From VRUE01 sp035318745 (GTDB lineage Bacteria > Actinomycetota > Thermoleophilia > Solirubrobacterales > 70-9): DNA of 64,000 bases. The stretch covers positions 1-64,000 of the forward strand of contig DATHEA010000002.1 in NCBI GenBank assembly GCA_035318745.1. The letters run 5' to 3'. Each line of letters begins with the position of its first letter. The first letter of the stretch is position 1. Below the pieces are notes generated by a model. The model ran no database searches. It saw nothing but the letters and a program-made list of their open reading frames with translations, and was not told the origin of the DNA. Positions 63,054 to 64,000 of the stretch are shown piece after piece. The translations under genes were made by a program, and so were the position numbers.

Positions 63054-63189
63054 GGAGGCGTGGGGTGGGTCCGAGGGAGCCTCGCGAAGCGGCTCCGCAG
63101 AGTAATTCTCACCGCGAAGCGGTCCAACATAGTGAGCGGAGCGTCAGCGAAGCGAACCCAGGCTCCCCTCGGACCCACCCCACGCCTCC
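63054..63189. repeat. Palindromic element family B, copy 5
   Basis: Arms 63054-63082 and 63160-63189 (GGAGGCGTGGGGTGGGTCCG and on) pair with one bulge. The core has three GCGAAGC heptamers, CCGCGAAGCGG and CCAACATAGTGAGCGGAGCG. It lies in a convergent gap, unlike copies 1 to 4. Confidence 0.87.
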
Positions 63190-63200
63190 TCCACCACCGC

Positions 63201-64000
63201 CTAAAGAATCTCGGGCGTGTGAATCGGCGTCTCGTTGCGGCCAGGCGGACCCTCCGCCTGCTCCTCAGGCGAAGCATGCACAACGCCGGTCGGAATCGAC
63301 CAACCCTCGCGTTTGCCCAGCGCCGTAACCAGGCCGACGTAGAGCAGCTCGACCACGGTCAGCACCCCGCGCACCGCGATCGCGATCAGCGAGCCGACCG
63401 CGAAGCTGTCGCCCACCGCGCCCTTCACTGCCCAGGCGAAGGCCGCATCGCGAATGCCGAGGCCGGCAGGGGCGACGAGGGTGACAAGCGCCGCGACATA
63501 GCCGACCGCCTGCGCCGAGCCCACCGTGAGCACTTCGTTGACGGTGAACGGGATGTCGGTGACCGATCGCGCCACGCAGTACATCCCCAGCGCGACCACC
63601 CCCCAGACGCAGAGGTAGAACAGCGTCATCGCGACGACACCGCGCATCGGCATCACCTCGGGCAGCGGTTCCCGGCCGAAGGCGCGCAGCACCCGGTTGG
63701 CCAGTGGCCCGAAAACGCGCGGGTGCAGCACCCCCAGCGCCAGCGGAATCAGCAGCAGCACAGCCCAGCGCAACGGCTGGCCCTGCAGGTCCGGGTGGCT
63801 GATCAGGAAGTAGGCGGCGAAGACGATCGCCGAGGTGGCGGAGATCGCCTGCTCGTAGACGATGCTCGCGATCGTCACCCGCCGCTGAACCCCAGCACGC
63901 TCTGAGAGCAGCACACGGCCGAGGACGTAGAGGACGCTGCCAGGCACGTAGCGAGCGAGCAGCGGCTGGCCCCATGCGACCTGGGCCCGCCCGTGCCCGA
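63201..64000 (-). CDS. Lysylphosphatidylglycerol synthase/flippase-like membrane protein (partial)
   Basis: At least 266 residues; the frame stays open to the window edge, so the N-terminus is missing. About five membrane helices, with VAWGQPLLARYVPGSVLYVL and VTLVAPAGLGIRDAAFAWAV typical of the LPG synthase/AglD-type transmembrane family (the GxGIR-E/D pattern). Members flip or modify lipids. The cytoplasmic tail is hydrophilic. Substrate unknown. Confidence 0.72.
   Translation of the reverse strand, partial: GHGRAQVAWGQPLLARYVPGSVLYVLGRVLLSERAGVQRRVTIASIVYEQAISATSAIVFAAYFLISHPDLQGQPLRWAVLLLIPLALGVLHPRVFGPLANRVLRAFGREPLPEVMPMRGVVAMTLFYLCVWGVVALGMYCVARSVTDIPFTVNEVLTVGSAQAVGYVAALVTLVAPAGLGIRDAAFAWAVKGAVGDSFAVGSLIAIAVRGVLTVVELLYVGLVTALGKREGWSIPTGVVHASPEEQAEGPPGRNETPIHTPEIL

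Overview
The window is about 64 kb of very GC-rich, gene-dense DNA. It most resembles an actinobacterium of the class Thermoleophilia (Solirubrobacterales type). The reasons are DUF3107 next to methylmalonyl-CoA epimerase, giant secreted paralogues with basic tails, NHL or propeller surface proteins, collagen-like secreted proteins, and frequent GTG/TTG starts with 4-nt stop/start overlaps. The taxon is inferred from gene content; no rRNA is present. There are about 55 protein genes, one tRNA, three cobalamin riboswitches and at least ten long palindromic elements.

Layout. 1-2.6 kb: a partial benzoylformate decarboxylase, an M15-type secreted peptidase and a lipoprotein. 2.6-10 kb: a vitamin B12-controlled divergon encoding three secreted proteins built like animal transcobalamin (alpha6/alpha6 barrel and DUF4430 beta domain, fused or split), with an ExbB/TolQ-like channel and DUF2149 protein in the same operon. 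10-18 kb: fumarase, aldehyde dehydrogenase, SpoIID, an AttH/CrtC-like protein, YchF, PAP2 and a BtrH-like protein. 18-25 kb: secreted and repeat-rich surface proteins and a Nei-type glycosylase. 24.8-28.6 kb: a methyltransferase/DUF3107/epimerase operon, a DUF1385 protein and RarA. 28.7-37.5 kb: aldehyde dehydrogenase, then heme-export/cytochrome c maturation genes ccmABCD, then tetrapyrrole genes hemA, hemC, cobA-hemD, then birA. 37.4-45.2 kb: an unusual SF2 helicase, TlpA, NfeD/slipin, a GalT-like enzyme, YceH, a nucleotidyltransferase pair and tRNA-Arg(CCT). 45.7-56.7 kb: a secreted array of three giant proteins and one collagen-like protein. 57-64 kb: PyrE and envelope genes (L,D-transpeptidase, CPBP protease, small MscS, class A PBP, mannosyltransferase-like GT, flippase-like protein).

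Two themes stand out. First, the B12 divergon looks like a cobalamin-capture system coupled to a proton channel, with riboswitches at three transcript positions. Second, the region is peppered with palindromic elements of at least three families (A: 2 copies, B: 5 copies, C: 2 copies) plus several singletons. Each has a conserved core enclosed by long arms whose sequence differs in every copy but remains self-complementary. One family-B copy lies in frame inside birA, as Rickettsia palindromic elements do. Others carry the stop codons of the genes they touch. This combination of conserved loop strands, covarying stems and in-frame insertion is the most likely undescribed feature of the window.
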